A stretch of DNA of 64,000 bases from Bradyrhizobium sp. SZCCT0148 (GCF_018129985.1 NZ_JAFCKT010000006.1:186001-250000); one strand, 5' to 3'. Positions 33,488 through 42,747 are shown, counted from the stretch's first letter. The notes: a model not told the origin generated them from the letters alone. Made by a program: numbers and translations.

Positions 33488-34288
33488 ATGCGCTTGAAGG
33501 ACAAGGTCGCCATCGTCGTCGGAGCCGGGCAAAGCCCCGGCGAAGGCATGGGCAACGGCCGCGCCACCGCGCTGACCTTCGCGCGCGAGGGCGCCAAGGT
33601 CCTGTGCGTCGACCATCATCTGGAATCGGCGCAGGAGACGGTGGCGATGATCACCGCCAAGCAGGGCACCGCGTCAGCCTTCAAGGCCGACGTCACGAAG
33701 TCGGCCGACATCAAAGCGATGGTCAAGGACGCGCAGTCGCGCTGGGGCCGGATCGACGTGCTGCACAACAATGTCGGCGTCAGCCTGTCCGGCGGCGATG
33801 CCGAGCTGCTCCAAATCACCGAGGAAGCCTTCGACCGCGTCGTCGCCATCAACCTGAAGAGCTGCATTCTCGCGGCGAAAGAAGTGATCCCGATCATGCG
33901 CGCGCAAGGCAGCGGCGCCATCATCAACATCTCCTCGATGGCGGCGATCACGAATTATCCGTACGTCGCCTACAAGGCGACGAAGTCGGCGATGATCGCC
34001 TTCACCGAACAGCTCGCCTACCAGAATGCCGAATACGGCATCCGCGCCAACGTCATCCTGCCAGGCCTGATGAACACGCCGATGGCCGTCGACACCCGCG
34101 CCCGCGAATGGCACAAGACCCGCGCCGAGGTCGAGGCCGAGCGCGACAGCAAGGTGCCGCTGCGCAAGAAGATGGGCACCGGCTGGGACGTCGCCAACGC
34201 CGCGCTGTTTCTGGCCTCGGACGAGGCGAACTTCATTACAGGCGTGACGCTGCCGGTGGATGGTGGGGCCAGCGTGAGACGGGGGTAA
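33488..34288 (+). CDS. SDR family oxidoreductase
   Basis: A 266-residue classical short-chain dehydrogenase. The cofactor loop reads GAGQSPGEGMGNG, longer than the common TGxxxGIG, and is followed by CVDHH at the end of strand 2. The NNVG motif, the catalytic serine region (NISSMAAI) and YxxxK (YKATK) are intact, and the chain ends ITGVTLPVDGG. The cofactor and reaction are probably NAD(P)-dependent alcohol or keto oxidation-reduction; the substrate is unknown. It is a single gene, divergent from cyoA and convergent with the sugar-dehydrogenase gene. Confidence 0.87.
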   Translation: MRLKDKVAIVVGAGQSPGEGMGNGRATALTFAREGAKVLCVDHHLESAQETVAMITAKQGTASAFKADVTKSADIKAMVKDAQSRWGRIDVLHNNVGVSLSGGDAELLQITEEAFDRVVAINLKSCILAAKEVIPIMRAQGSGAIINISSMAAITNYPYVAYKATKSAMIAFTEQLAYQNAEYGIRANVILPGLMNTPMAVDTRAREWHKTRAEVEAERDSKVPLRKKMGTGWDVANAALFLASDEANFITGVTLPVDGGASVRRG

Positions 34289-34336
34289 AGTGTTCGTCTC
34301 CCTCGCCCCGCAAGCGGGATAGGCGAAGCATGACTG

Positions 34337-35671
34337 TCACCGCGCCACGCTTGTCACCCGCCAGATCGTGCCGTTGCCATCTTCCGAGATCAGCAGCGAT
34401 CCATCCTTTGCGACGGCAACGCCAACCGGCCTGCCCCACACCTCCGTGTCGCTGACGACGAAGCCCGTGACGAAATCCTCGTACTCGCCCGTCGGCTTGC
34501 CGTCCTTCATGCGGATGCGGATCACCTTGTAGCCGGTGCGCTTCGAGCGATTCCACGAGCCGTGCTCGGCGGCGAAGGCATCGCCTTGGTACTCGGACGG
34601 AAACTGCGTGCCCTGGTAGAAGGCCATGCCGAGCGAGGCCGAGTGCGGCTGCACCAGCACATCGGGCACCGTCACCTTGTCCTTGATATCAGGCCGCGCG
34701 CCGGCGTGGCGCGGATCTTCGTTGGCGCCGATATAGAACCAGGGCCAGCCGTAGAACGCGCCTTCCTTCACGCTGGTCACGTAATCGGGGACGAGGTCGT
34801 CGCCGAGGCCGTCGCGCTCGTTGGTCGAGCACCAGGGCAGCCCCGTCTGCGGCTGAATCGCAAGGCCGACGCAGTTGCGGATGCCGGTGGCGTAGATCTT
34901 CCGCTCCTTGCCGTCCGGGTTGAACGCCAGCACGGCCGCGCGCTCGGTCTCGCTGGCCCAGGCCGCACCGAGCGGCTGCGATTTCGACCACGCCTCCATC
35001 CCGCCCGGCGGCGTGCCCAAACCTTCCGCGACGTTGCTGAGCGAGCCGACGGAGACGAGCATGCGCTTGTTGTCGGGCGTGAAGACGATGTCGCGGGTGG
35101 AATGGCCGCCGTCATGCGGCAGGCTCAACACGATCGTCTCGGCCTTGTTGCGCGCCTTCAGATCGCCGCTCTGATAGGGAAAGCGAACGACGCTGTCGGT
35201 GTTGGCGACGTAGACCCATTGCGGATTGTCGCCGTTCGGGAAGAACGCGATGCCGAAAGGCTGCTTCAGCCCGCTGGCGAACACCTCATTTGTCGCCGCC
35301 TTGCCGCCTTCGCCGGCACGCAACACACGGATGGTGCCGGCCCGCGTCTCCGCAACGAAGACATCGCCGTTCGGCGCCACCCTGATGATGCGCGGCGCGC
35401 GCAGACCTTCGGCAAACAGCTCGACCTTGAATCCCGCCGGCACCTGGGGCGCAGCCTCCGGGGGACGCGGCACCACGCGTGACGAGCTTGCAACCGACCG
35501 CGTCGCACCGGGCCTGACCAGATCCTGTGGTCGGATCAGCCTGATCGTACCCGGCTTGTCGGCCTGCCAATCGCCATAAGCGTCCTTGCCCTGCAAAACC
35601 GGTTCGGCCTGCGCACCGGCCGCAACCAGGAGCGCCGCCGATATCGCGACAGACAAAATCCCGCTCTTCAA
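34337..35671 (-). CDS. PQQ-dependent sugar (sorbosone-type) dehydrogenase
   Basis: A soluble six-bladed beta-propeller enzyme of about 444 residues. Landmarks: FKVELFAEGLRAPRIIRVAPNGDVFVAETRAGTI, LKQPFGIAFFPNGDNP, LPHDGGHSTRDIVF, and WCSTNERDGLGDDLVPDYV with FYGWPWFY. The N-terminus from TTG 35671 is a clean Sec signal (MKSGILSVAISAALLVAAGAQA), and GGAGG lies 5 bases before it, so TTG is preferred over the ATGs farther upstream. The periplasmic enzyme would oxidise aldoses or sorbosone using PQQ. The neighbour downstream is a convergent SDR; no cytochrome partner is adjacent. Confidence 0.87.
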   Translation of the reverse strand: MKSGILSVAISAALLVAAGAQAEPVLQGKDAYGDWQADKPGTIRLIRPQDLVRPGATRSVASSSRVVPRPPEAAPQVPAGFKVELFAEGLRAPRIIRVAPNGDVFVAETRAGTIRVLRAGEGGKAATNEVFASGLKQPFGIAFFPNGDNPQWVYVANTDSVVRFPYQSGDLKARNKAETIVLSLPHDGGHSTRDIVFTPDNKRMLVSVGSLSNVAEGLGTPPGGMEAWSKSQPLGAAWASETERAAVLAFNPDGKERKIYATGIRNCVGLAIQPQTGLPWCSTNERDGLGDDLVPDYVTSVKEGAFYGWPWFYIGANEDPRHAGARPDIKDKVTVPDVLVQPHSASLGMAFYQGTQFPSEYQGDAFAAEHGSWNRSKRTGYKVIRIRMKDGKPTGEYEDFVTGFVVSDTEVWGRPVGVAVAKDGSLLISEDGNGTIWRVTSVAR

Positions 35672-35676
35672 ACTGT

Positions 35677-35681
35677 CCTCC
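35677..35681 (-). promoter_or_regulatory. Ribosome-binding site deciding a TTG start
   Basis: GGAGG with a 5-base spacer to TTG 35671 supports the non-ATG start of the sugar dehydrogenase and its signal peptide. Confidence 0.8.
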
Positions 35682-35880
35682 CGGTCTGCAATCTCGATTA
35701 TCGACATCATCGCGGCAGTTGAAGCGCTGCCGCATCCCACGTCAACCGATGCCCGCACGATGTGCATCGGCTGCAACCCATCGTACTGGAAAACACCGCG
35801 GATAGGTGCGACACATTGTAAGGGCGAAGGCTGCGGTCATCAAAGCTGCTGGCATTGCTGTCGCATTTGACGGGACGATC

Positions 35881-37071
35881 ATGTGGGGATCCATCATATC
35901 GGAATGGGCGAGCCTGCTGCTGCGCTGGCTCCACGTGGTGGCGGCGATCGCCTGGATCGGCAGTTCCTTCTATTTCATCGCCCTCGACCTCAGCCTCAAA
36001 TCCAGGAGTGGCCTGCCCGACGGCGTGCAAGGCGAGGCCTGGCAGGTCCATGGCGGCGGCTTCTACCGGATCATGAAATATCTGGTGGCACCTTCGCAAA
36101 TGCCGGACGAACTCACCTGGTTCAAATGGGAAGCCTACACCACCTGGCTGTCCGGCTTCGCGCTGATGGTGGTGGTCTATTATCTCGAGGCCGATTTGTT
36201 CCTGGTCGACAAATCGATCGTCGACCTCACGTCATTCCAGGCCGGGTTGTTCAGCTTTTGCAGCCTCGCGCTGGCGTGGCTGCTCTATGAGGCCGCCTGC
36301 CGTTCCGGTCTCGCACAGCGCGAATTGCCTTTTGCCATCGGCGGCTATCTGTTCCTGGTCGCGCTGACCTATGCCTTCACCCATGTGCTGAGCGGCCGTG
36401 GCGCCTTCAACCAGATCGGCGCGATCATCGGCACCATCATGGTGGCCAATGTCTTTGCGCTGATCATCCCGAACCAGAGGAAGATCGTGGCCAGCCTGAT
36501 CGCGGGACAGGCGCCGGATCCGAAGCTCGGCAAGGCCAGCAAGGAGCGCTCGGTTCACAACAACTATCTGACGCTTCCCGTGGTCGTCCTGATGATCAGC
36601 AACCACTATCCCCTGCTCTACGCCACGCGTTTCAACTGGATCATCGTCGCCATCATCCTGGCGCTCGGACCCGTGATCCGCCACTTCTTCAACGAGCGCC
36701 ACGCGGGGCGCAAATCGCCTTGGTGGGTATGGGGCGTGGCGGCAATCGGCGTGATTGCGATCCTCTTCCTGTCGGCGGCCGGCCCGCGCGAGGTGAAGAC
36801 GGGCGGGTTATCGGCGCAGCCGACCCTTGCCGCTGTCGAGGAGATCGTGACGTCCCGTTGCAGCATGTGTCACGCGGCCGAGCCGGTCTGGGCCGGCATC
36901 GTGGCCGCGCCGAAAGGCATCCTGCTCGATGCACCCGAGCACATCCATCGCAACATGCGCCTGATCGGACGTGTCGCGGCCTGGTCCAATGCGATGCCCC
37001 CGGGCAACATCACCGAGATGACCAGCGAGGAGCGCGCGATCCTTGCTGCCTATCTCGAGCAAGCCCGCTGA
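35881..37071 (+). CDS. puuD: Urate hydroxylase PuuD (membrane urate oxidase with cytochrome c domain)
   Basis: A 396-residue protein with about eight membrane helices followed by a C-terminal cytochrome c module. The start (ASLLLRWLHVVAAIAWIGSSFYFIALD) and the region NYLTLPVVVLMISNHYPLLYATRF match PuuD; the cytochrome has CSMCH and AMPPGN. PuuD oxidises urate to 5-hydroxyisourate, passing electrons to the respiratory chain instead of oxygen. The start at ATG 35881 (MWGSIISEWA) leaves the first helix intact; earlier in-frame codons look non-coding. No other ureide-pathway gene is in the window. It stands alone on the plus strand. Confidence 0.9.
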   Translation: MWGSIISEWASLLLRWLHVVAAIAWIGSSFYFIALDLSLKSRSGLPDGVQGEAWQVHGGGFYRIMKYLVAPSQMPDELTWFKWEAYTTWLSGFALMVVVYYLEADLFLVDKSIVDLTSFQAGLFSFCSLALAWLLYEAACRSGLAQRELPFAIGGYLFLVALTYAFTHVLSGRGAFNQIGAIIGTIMVANVFALIIPNQRKIVASLIAGQAPDPKLGKASKERSVHNNYLTLPVVVLMISNHYPLLYATRFNWIIVAIILALGPVIRHFFNERHAGRKSPWWVWGVAAIGVIAILFLSAAGPREVKTGGLSAQPTLAAVEEIVTSRCSMCHAAEPVWAGIVAAPKGILLDAPEHIHRNMRLIGRVAAWSNAMPPGNITEMTSEERAILAAYLEQAR

Positions 37072-37206
37072 TGCTGCCGCGCGTCGGCGGATCGTTCGCG
37101 GAATGAAATTCCGTATCTCGCATCGAATTGAAAATGACTTGGCCGCCTATCCGGCGTAGACAGGACCGGCCGCCGCCCGCGGCCTCAATTCAGTTTGCAT
37201 TCGGGG

Positions 37207-38073
37207 ATGAGAACAGTGGCCCTCAAGAACATCATCGGTATCGATCACGCCGTGGTCATGGTGAAGGACCTCGACAAGGCCGCCGAGAATTATCGGCGCC
37301 TCGGCTTCACCGTCTCGCCGCGCGGCACCCACAGCGCGCATATGGGCACCGGCAACTACACCATCATGTTCGACCCCGATTACATGGAGCTGCTCGGCGT
37401 GCTCGCCGCGACCGAGCACAACGCGCCCGCGCGCGCCTTCCTCGACAAGCGCGGTGAAGGCATCGAGCGCATCGCCTTCACGGCCGTCGATTCCGCTGCC
37501 GGTGCCGAAGAGATCCGCGCACGAGGCTTGACGCCGATCGGCCCGACCGATTTCGAACGGCCGGTCACGCTGCCGGACGGAACGGTCTCGGCAGCAAAAT
37601 TCCGTACCTTCATGTGGCCGACCGCGGAAGCCCCCGGCGGCGTGCGCATCTTCGCGTGCCAGCACAAGACGCGCGAGACCGTCTGGATTCCCGAACTGAT
37701 GAAACACGCCAATGCGGCACAGCGGATCAGGCAGACGCTGATCGCAACGCCCGAGCCCGCGAGCGAGGCTGCGCATCTCGGCCGGCTGATCGACCGCGAG
37801 CCGATCGCCGAGGCCGATGGCGCGGTCACGGTGCGCTCCGGCGGCGATCGTGCCGATTTCGTCTATCTCACGCTGGAGCAGCTCGGAAAGCGCTATCCCG
37901 GCGTGCCGCTGGCCGGCCTTGCCGAGCGCGGCGGCGCAGCGCTGGTGCTCGTCAGCGGCGATCCGGCGGCGACCGAGAAGGCGCTGGGTTCGGCCGCGAT
38001 ACGCAGCGGGACCGCGATCTGCGTGCCGCCGGCCAAGGCCAACGGCACCCTGCTCGCCTTCGTTGCGGGCTGA
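37207..38073 (+). CDS. VOC (glyoxalase-like) family protein
   Basis: A protein of about 288 residues with a Glyoxalase-3-like N-terminal domain: IIGIDHAVVMVKDLDKAAENYRRLGFTV, then NYTIMF and YMELLGVL, which hold the usual metal-ligand positions His and Glu. The second half (from about residue 180) is a diverged copy of the fold. Members near purine or urate genes exist, but the reaction is unknown. Possible starts are ATG 37207 or GTG 37216, with a GGGGATGAG stretch in front. It follows puuD by 135 bases on the same strand. Confidence 0.75.
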   Translation: MRTVALKNIIGIDHAVVMVKDLDKAAENYRRLGFTVSPRGTHSAHMGTGNYTIMFDPDYMELLGVLAATEHNAPARAFLDKRGEGIERIAFTAVDSAAGAEEIRARGLTPIGPTDFERPVTLPDGTVSAAKFRTFMWPTAEAPGGVRIFACQHKTRETVWIPELMKHANAAQRIRQTLIATPEPASEAAHLGRLIDREPIAEADGAVTVRSGGDRADFVYLTLEQLGKRYPGVPLAGLAERGGAALVLVSGDPAATEKALGSAAIRSGTAICVPPAKANGTLLAFVAG

Positions 38074-38150
38074 TTTCAACCAATTCTTCAACGCGTGTTT
38101 ACCCGGCGGATCTAGGATTCCCTGCGATCCAAGCCACCGGGGCCAAACGC

Positions 38151-38426
38151 ATGTTCAAAGAGGGATCGCCGATCGCCTATGAGGCGCCGGCCGAACTGAA
38201 GAAGTGGCCGTCGCTGAAGGGCGAACGGCTGAAGGACCGAGGTCCGCCCTATCTCGTCTACAACGGCACGCTCGCCGACTGCGTCCGCGAGCTCATGGGG
38301 AAGCCGATCAAGGGCATCTCGCTCTACGACATCATGACGACGCCTCAAGCGGCCTTTGATCAGACTGTGCTGTCGCCCGGCGATGCTGCCGAGATCGCGA
38401 TGCGCAAGGATTTTCCGAAGGAATAG
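38151..38426 (+). CDS. Hypothetical protein, 91 residues
   Basis: A soluble protein without signal or membrane segment. It starts at ATG 38151 (MFKEGSPIAYEAPAELKKWPSLK) and carries GPPYLVYNGTLADCVRELMGKP. I do not recognise a family. The codon usage fits the surrounding genes, and the reading frame is uninterrupted. It lies 77 bases after the VOC gene on the same strand, so the two may share a transcript. Nothing about function can be inferred. Confidence 0.65.
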   Translation: MFKEGSPIAYEAPAELKKWPSLKGERLKDRGPPYLVYNGTLADCVRELMGKPIKGISLYDIMTTPQAAFDQTVLSPGDAAEIAMRKDFPKE

Positions 38427-38601
38427 ACACGCGGTAAGACGACGGCATTCGTTACCCTTCGCGGTTCCCCAGTTCCAGCGGGAACACCGTACTAACACCG
38501 GTCGTTTTGCGGAATCGCAGCTTCGCCGCAATTACGGTTAAGAAGTCCTTGTCACCGGCGCGTCGCCGGTCGCTCCCCACGGATCGAGGACTTCTACAGA
38601 G

Positions 38602-39561
38602 ATGCGATTTGTCATCGCGGCTTGTGCCGGGCTTTTCATCCTGATGTGCGACTTCGATCTAGCGGCGTCGCGGCAAGCATCAACTTTCGACAGCGCAGGT
38701 CTTCGACACAATCAGGCATCCCCGCTCACTCCGGTCGTCGAGCTGTTCCTCGCGAGCGTGCAGGCGATCGATCTCGCCAACGCGCGCGCTGCCTTTGAGC
38801 AAGAGATCGCGCCGCCACCCGTCGTCGAAGCGGCCGCACAGTCCCCGGTTTCATCGACCGAACAATTCTGCCATGCGCTTCGACAGGCTGCCGAGACCAG
38901 CGGCATTCCCGTGCCGTTCTTCGCCCGCCTGCTCTGGCAGGAGAGCCGCTTCAAGTCCGACGAAGTCAGCCAGGCCGGCGCACAAGGCGTCGCTCAATTC
39001 ATGCCGGAGACGGCCGCCGAGGTCGGGCTCGACGATCCCTTCGATCCCATCAAGGCGCTGCCTGCATCGGCAAAGTTCCTGCGCAAGCTGCGCGACGATT
39101 TCGGTAATCTTGGCCTCGCGGCGGCAGCCTATAACGCCGGTCCCGGCCGGGTTCAGAAGTGGCTCGCCAAGGAAAGCGAGCTGCCGCGCGAGACCCGCGA
39201 CTACGTCCGCATCATCACCGGCACCAAGGCCGAGGACTGGACCGAGCGGTCGGAGGCGCTCGCAATCAGGATCGACCTGCCGCGCGAGGCGCCGTGCGAA
39301 GGCATCGGCAGCCTCTCCAAGGCCAAGGACATTGCCTGGGTTCCGGTCAACTTGACGCCGTCCGCCACTGCCTTCATCCGCAAGGCCGAACAGCTCGCCG
39401 CACGCCTGACGACGAACCGTGCGCGCAAGCGTTTGGCATCCCTGCTCCACAAGAACGCCCCGGCCCGTGGCAAGGCGGGGAGCATGATTGCGGTCCGTGC
39501 GGCGAAGGGCACCAAGGCTCGCGCCATCCGCATCGCAGCGCGCGAGCGCTCGGCGATCTGA
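38602..39561 (+). CDS. Lytic transglycosylase (SLT domain)
   Basis: A 319-residue exported protein. Residues 1-22 form a signal (MRFVIAACAGLFILMCDFDLAAS). The SLT domain spans about 95-200 with catalytic Glu114 (LLWQESRF), GAQGVAQFMPETA and AAAYNAGPGRVQKWL. It cleaves the glycan chain of peptidoglycan in the periplasm, forming 1,6-anhydro ends. The C-terminal 60 residues are strongly basic (ARKRLASLLHKNAPARGK...) and may bind the wall or nucleic acid. GAGGA lies 12 bases before the ATG. It is a single gene. Confidence 0.88.
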   Translation: MRFVIAACAGLFILMCDFDLAASRQASTFDSAGLRHNQASPLTPVVELFLASVQAIDLANARAAFEQEIAPPPVVEAAAQSPVSSTEQFCHALRQAAETSGIPVPFFARLLWQESRFKSDEVSQAGAQGVAQFMPETAAEVGLDDPFDPIKALPASAKFLRKLRDDFGNLGLAAAAYNAGPGRVQKWLAKESELPRETRDYVRIITGTKAEDWTERSEALAIRIDLPREAPCEGIGSLSKAKDIAWVPVNLTPSATAFIRKAEQLAARLTTNRARKRLASLLHKNAPARGKAGSMIAVRAAKGTKARAIRIAARERSAI

Positions 39562-39584
39562 GTCGTCGACCGGACGCCAATTGA

Positions 39585-39601
39585 TGGAGCAGTCTGCTCC
39601 A
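39585..39601. promoter_or_regulatory. Perfect inverted repeat upstream of the Nudix gene
   Basis: TGGAGCA-GTC-TGCTCCA, 51 bases before the ATG. It could be an operator or part of a terminator of the upstream transglycosylase gene, although no T-run follows. Confidence 0.4.
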
Positions 39602-39652
39602 GGTCGGCCGTGCTATCAGTTATAGAGGGCCACACCGCGTACGGAACCTGCG

Positions 39653-40114
39653 ATGCCATCGAAGAGCGCCGGGATCATCGCCTATCGCAAGCGCCGGCAG
39701 CTCGAGATCCTCCTCGTGCATCCCGGAGGGCCGTTCTGGCGCAACAAGGATCTCGGCGCGTGGTCGATCCCCAAGGGCGAGTATGCGGACGACGAAGATG
39801 CGGAGACCGCCGCGCGACGGGAATTTGCCGAAGAGCTGGGAATCGAGCCCTCCGTGCCGCTGATCGCGCTCGGCGAGGTCAAGCAGCGCGGCGGCAAGAT
39901 GGTCACCGCGTTCGCCGCCCAGCTCGATATCGACGTCAGCGGCATCCGCAGCAACACGTTCGAGATGGAATGGCCGCCGCGCAGCGGCAAGCGCCAGGTC
40001 TTTCCGGAGGTCGACCGCGCCGAATGGTTCACGCTCGAAGCGGCGCGGGAAAAGATCAACGCTGGACAACGCCCGCTGCTCGATCGGCTGGCGGAACTCG
40101 CCGGCGGTGACTAG
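39653..40114 (+). CDS. Nudix hydrolase
   Basis: A 153-residue single-domain enzyme with the Nudix box GEYADDEDAETAARREFAEELGI, which fits Gx5Ex7REUxEExGU. It belongs by its surrounding sequence (SAGIIAYRKRRQLEILLVHPGGPFW, LGAWSIPKGE) to the group that hydrolyses nucleoside diphosphate derivatives such as ADP-ribose or dinucleotide polyphosphates. The substrate cannot be fixed from the motif. It is soluble and cytoplasmic and is transcribed alone, convergent with the TctC-type gene whose stop is 12 bases away. Confidence 0.9.
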   Translation: MPSKSAGIIAYRKRRQLEILLVHPGGPFWRNKDLGAWSIPKGEYADDEDAETAARREFAEELGIEPSVPLIALGEVKQRGGKMVTAFAAQLDIDVSGIRSNTFEMEWPPRSGKRQVFPEVDRAEWFTLEAAREKINAGQRPLLDRLAELAGGD

Positions 40115-40125
40115 CGACCGCGCCC

Positions 40126-41109
40126 CTACTCCGCCTTGATGTCCGCGGCAGCGACGACCTCGGCGAGATCTTTCGTCTCCTTGGCGATCTTCGCGGTGTA
40201 CTCCGCCGGCGTCAGCACGCTCACCACCCCCTGCGAGCCGAGCTTCTCCGCAACCGCCGGATCCTTGGCCGCCGCCACGATCTCCCGGTGCAGCGTCTCC
40301 AGGATCGGCGCCGGCGTCGACTTCGGCATGAAGAAGCCAACCCAGAACGAGATGTCGAAACCGGGATAGCCTGCTTCCGCAACCGTGGGCACATCAGGCA
40401 GCGCCGGCAGCCGCTCGGCCGACGACACCGCGAGCGCGCGCAGCTTGCCGGCCTTGACCAGCGGGACCGCGGAGAGCGGATCGAACACGGCCAGGACCTC
40501 CTGGGCGAGGATGCCGACCTCGGAAGCCGCGCCGCCGCGATAGGGCACGTGGATCAGCTTGATGCCGGCCTTCTGGCTGAGCAACTCCATGGCGAGATGG
40601 GCAAGGTTGCCGTTGCCGCCGGAGCCGTAAGCCAGCGCGCCGGGTGCGGCCTTCGCCGCAGCGACGAGATCGGCCACGGTCTTGATGTCAGCCGTCTTGG
40701 GATTCTCGGGATTGACCACGAGCACGAGCGGCGCCGACACGACGGTGGTGAGCGGCGCGAAGTCCCTTTCAGGGTCGTAGCGGATATCCTTGAACAGCGT
40801 CTTGTTGAGCGTGATGGTGGACGAGTTGCAGGCGAGCATGGTGTATCCGTCGCCGTCCGCACGTGCGACGCCTTCGGCGGCGATCATGCCGTTGGCGCCG
40901 GCGCGGTTCTCGACCACGAAGGGCTGCCCGAGCTTGTTGCCGAGGCGATCGCCGATGATGCGCGCGACGACATCGACCGGCCCGCCGGCGCTGAAGCCGA
41001 CCATGACCTTGACTGGCCGCACCGGATATTTCTGCGCCGATGCCTCCGTCGCCAGCGCAGCGGCGCACAATCCAGCGATGACGGCCAGCAGGCGGGCGGT
41101 TCGTTGCAT
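40126..41109 (-). CDS. Tripartite tricarboxylate transporter-type (Bug/TctC) periplasmic binding protein
   Basis: A 327-residue binding protein with signal peptide (residues 1-25, MQRTARLLAVIAGLCAAALA). Landmarks are YPVRPVKVMVGFSAGGPVDVVARIIGDRL and the two-lobe motif VVENRAGANGMIAAEGVARADGDGYT with a later LIHVPYRGGAASEVGIL. It would bind a carboxylate in the periplasm for a TctAB-type transporter. The membrane components are not nearby, as is usual for the many orphan Bug proteins of these bacteria. GGGAGAAG precedes the ATG. The region upstream (41110-41561) holds the inverted repeat copy. Confidence 0.88.
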   Translation of the reverse strand: MQRTARLLAVIAGLCAAALATEASAQKYPVRPVKVMVGFSAGGPVDVVARIIGDRLGNKLGQPFVVENRAGANGMIAAEGVARADGDGYTMLACNSSTITLNKTLFKDIRYDPERDFAPLTTVVSAPLVLVVNPENPKTADIKTVADLVAAAKAAPGALAYGSGGNGNLAHLAMELLSQKAGIKLIHVPYRGGAASEVGILAQEVLAVFDPLSAVPLVKAGKLRALAVSSAERLPALPDVPTVAEAGYPGFDISFWVGFFMPKSTPAPILETLHREIVAAAKDPAVAEKLGSQGVVSVLTPAEYTAKIAKETKDLAEVVAAADIKAE

Positions 41110-41260
41110 TGGTTCTTCTCCCCAGACTTCAGCAGCGCCGCTACTGCAGGCATGTTGGCGCGACGCATTCGATGATCATGAATAGCGGTCACGCCGGATT
41201 TCGCAATCGCGTTTGGTCGCCGGCATTCCGCCGCACGGCAGGTGCGCGCCGCCTCCAGCC

Positions 41261-41375
41261 AAAAAATGCGAAAACAACCCCATGCACAGTAGACGGCCCC
41301 TGTCGAAACAATGACTTACGCCAGGCCACGAGCTTCGGATGTTACGAATTCAATTTTGACTCGTCGGGCAAAACA
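41261..41375 (-). repeat. 115-bp dispersed repeat, copy B
   Basis: Reverse-strand copy of the element at 2805-2919 and of exactly the same length. On the minus strand it starts TGTTTTGCCCGACGAGTCAA and ends with CTACTGTGCATGGGGTTG and TTTTCGCATTTTTT. It occupies a quarter of the 452-base gap 41110-41561, which otherwise shows no ORF I can support. Confidence 0.75.
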
Positions 41376-41561
41376 GGGGCATAATGCCACCGTCGCGATC
41401 CACGTCAGCAACCCGGCCTCCACAGTCATGTGGGCCTCGCTCGATCGCGCACAAGCCCAGCATCGACATTTCAAAACGCAATCGCCGCGCGGCAACCGAG
41501 AGGGTCGGCTTCGCCAGAAGGGCCGGCCCGCGCGTGCCGTGGGCTCGAAGGAGACATCGAC

Positions 41562-42191
41562 ATGACAAAGGCCATGACACGCAACAGCACGACGCCAATC
41601 GCCAAGTACGGCAGCAGGACCACCCCGCGGGTCAAGCTCACTGGACAACGGATCTCAATTCAGCATCCGGATTTAGAGATCGGCGAGCACATGGTGGGCG
41701 AGGCGCTCGGTGCCGTCGACCAGGACGCCCTGCATGGCATCCTCAAGCAATTGATGAAAGCCAGCGTGATCCTGCAGAAGCCCGATGAGGAGAATCTCGC
41801 CTTCATGGTCTCGATGATGAAGGGCATCGCGCCGCGGGATTCCCTCGAGACCATGCTGACGGCGCAGATGGTGTCCGTCCACGTCGCGACCATGCGCTTT
41901 GCCTGCCGTCTCGCCTTCGCCGAAGGCACTCCGCAACAGGAAGGCATTTCGCGCACGTTGACCCGGCTGGCCCGCACCTTCGCGGCCCAGATGGAGGCCC
42001 TCAACCGCCATCGCGGCAACGGCGAGCGTCCGATCACGGTGCAGAACCTCTCGGTGCAGGACGGCGGCAGCGCGATCGTGGGGAACGTCACGCAACAGGC
42101 GCATCTCGCCGTCGCCGACACCGAAATGCCGATCCATGAGGGCCAGCACGAACACGACCGCGCCAAGGCTTTTGTTGGCGGCGCCGCATGA
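41562..42191 (+). CDS. Hypothetical protein paired with HGG-motif protein
   Basis: A 209-residue soluble protein starting at ATG 41562 with AAGGAG 8 bases upstream. A disordered basic N-terminus (MTKAMTRNSTTPIAKYGSRT) leads to an alpha-helical middle (ALHGILKQLMKASVILQKPDEENLAFMVSMMKGIAPRDSLETMLTAQMVSVHVATMRFA). The tail is polar (VQNLSVQDGGSAIVGNVTQQAHLAVADTEMPIHEGQHEHD). I do not recognise a domain. Its stop overlaps the ATG of the next gene (ATGA), so the two are translated together and probably act together. Confidence 0.75.
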   Translation: MTKAMTRNSTTPIAKYGSRTTPRVKLTGQRISIQHPDLEIGEHMVGEALGAVDQDALHGILKQLMKASVILQKPDEENLAFMVSMMKGIAPRDSLETMLTAQMVSVHVATMRFACRLAFAEGTPQQEGISRTLTRLARTFAAQMEALNRHRGNGERPITVQNLSVQDGGSAIVGNVTQQAHLAVADTEMPIHEGQHEHDRAKAFVGGAA

Positions 42192-42499
42192 GTGCCGGTC
42201 ACACCCGCAACACGGGCGCGATGTCTTCAAGCCCGCGCTGCGGCGCCGGGACGCGCGAAGGCCACGCCTGCCGCGCGCCCGCGATGCGCGGCAAGCTCCG
42301 CTGCCGCATGCACGGCGGCGCGCCCGCATCGGGCGCGCCGCGGGGAAACGGCAATGCGAAGAGGCATGGCGCCTTCACGCGGGAGCGGATCGCGGAGCGA
42401 CGAGCGATCCGGGAGTTGCTCGATGACGCAGACAAGCTGCTGCGGGAGATGGCATCAGAGAGCCAGAGAGCGGCTCGTCCAAAACCCTGCCGCCGGTGA
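42188..42499 (+). CDS. Small HGG(x)STG-type zinc-motif protein
   Basis: A 103-residue basic protein with cysteines and histidines in the order CGAGTREGHAC...CRMHGGAP...GNGNAKRHG. The CRMHGG and GxxNAxKHG pattern is found in many small proteins of phages, integrated elements and rhizobial genomes and probably binds a metal. It overlaps the 209-residue gene by 4 bases. The role is unknown; occurrence in mobile DNA is from memory of the family, not seen here. Confidence 0.72.
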   Translation: MSAGHTRNTGAMSSSPRCGAGTREGHACRAPAMRGKLRCRMHGGAPASGAPRGNGNAKRHGAFTRERIAERRAIRELLDDADKLLREMASESQRAARPKPCRR

Positions 42500-42747
42500 G
42501 CTACAGGCGAGCAACATGTGCCCACATGATCTGTCTACGGATCATCATATGTGAGCTGTCGCGGTGCGGCTTTGGCTCGCCGCTATACCTGCTCGGGCCC
42601 GACAAGGCGACCGAACGCGTTGCGGCAGTCCCATCCTGCGGGACTGAGGCATCAAAGCCGCCCTGCATTTCGACAAGAGCTCTTGAGGTTGGCACCTCGG
42701 CCCCAATCCTGTAATGCCACCCAAAACCCAGCCGGGATGGAATTCTC

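Noticed and set aside
39585..39601. TGGAGCA-GTC-TGCTCCA as an intrinsic terminator
   Set aside because: No T-run follows on either strand; listed only as an inverted repeat.
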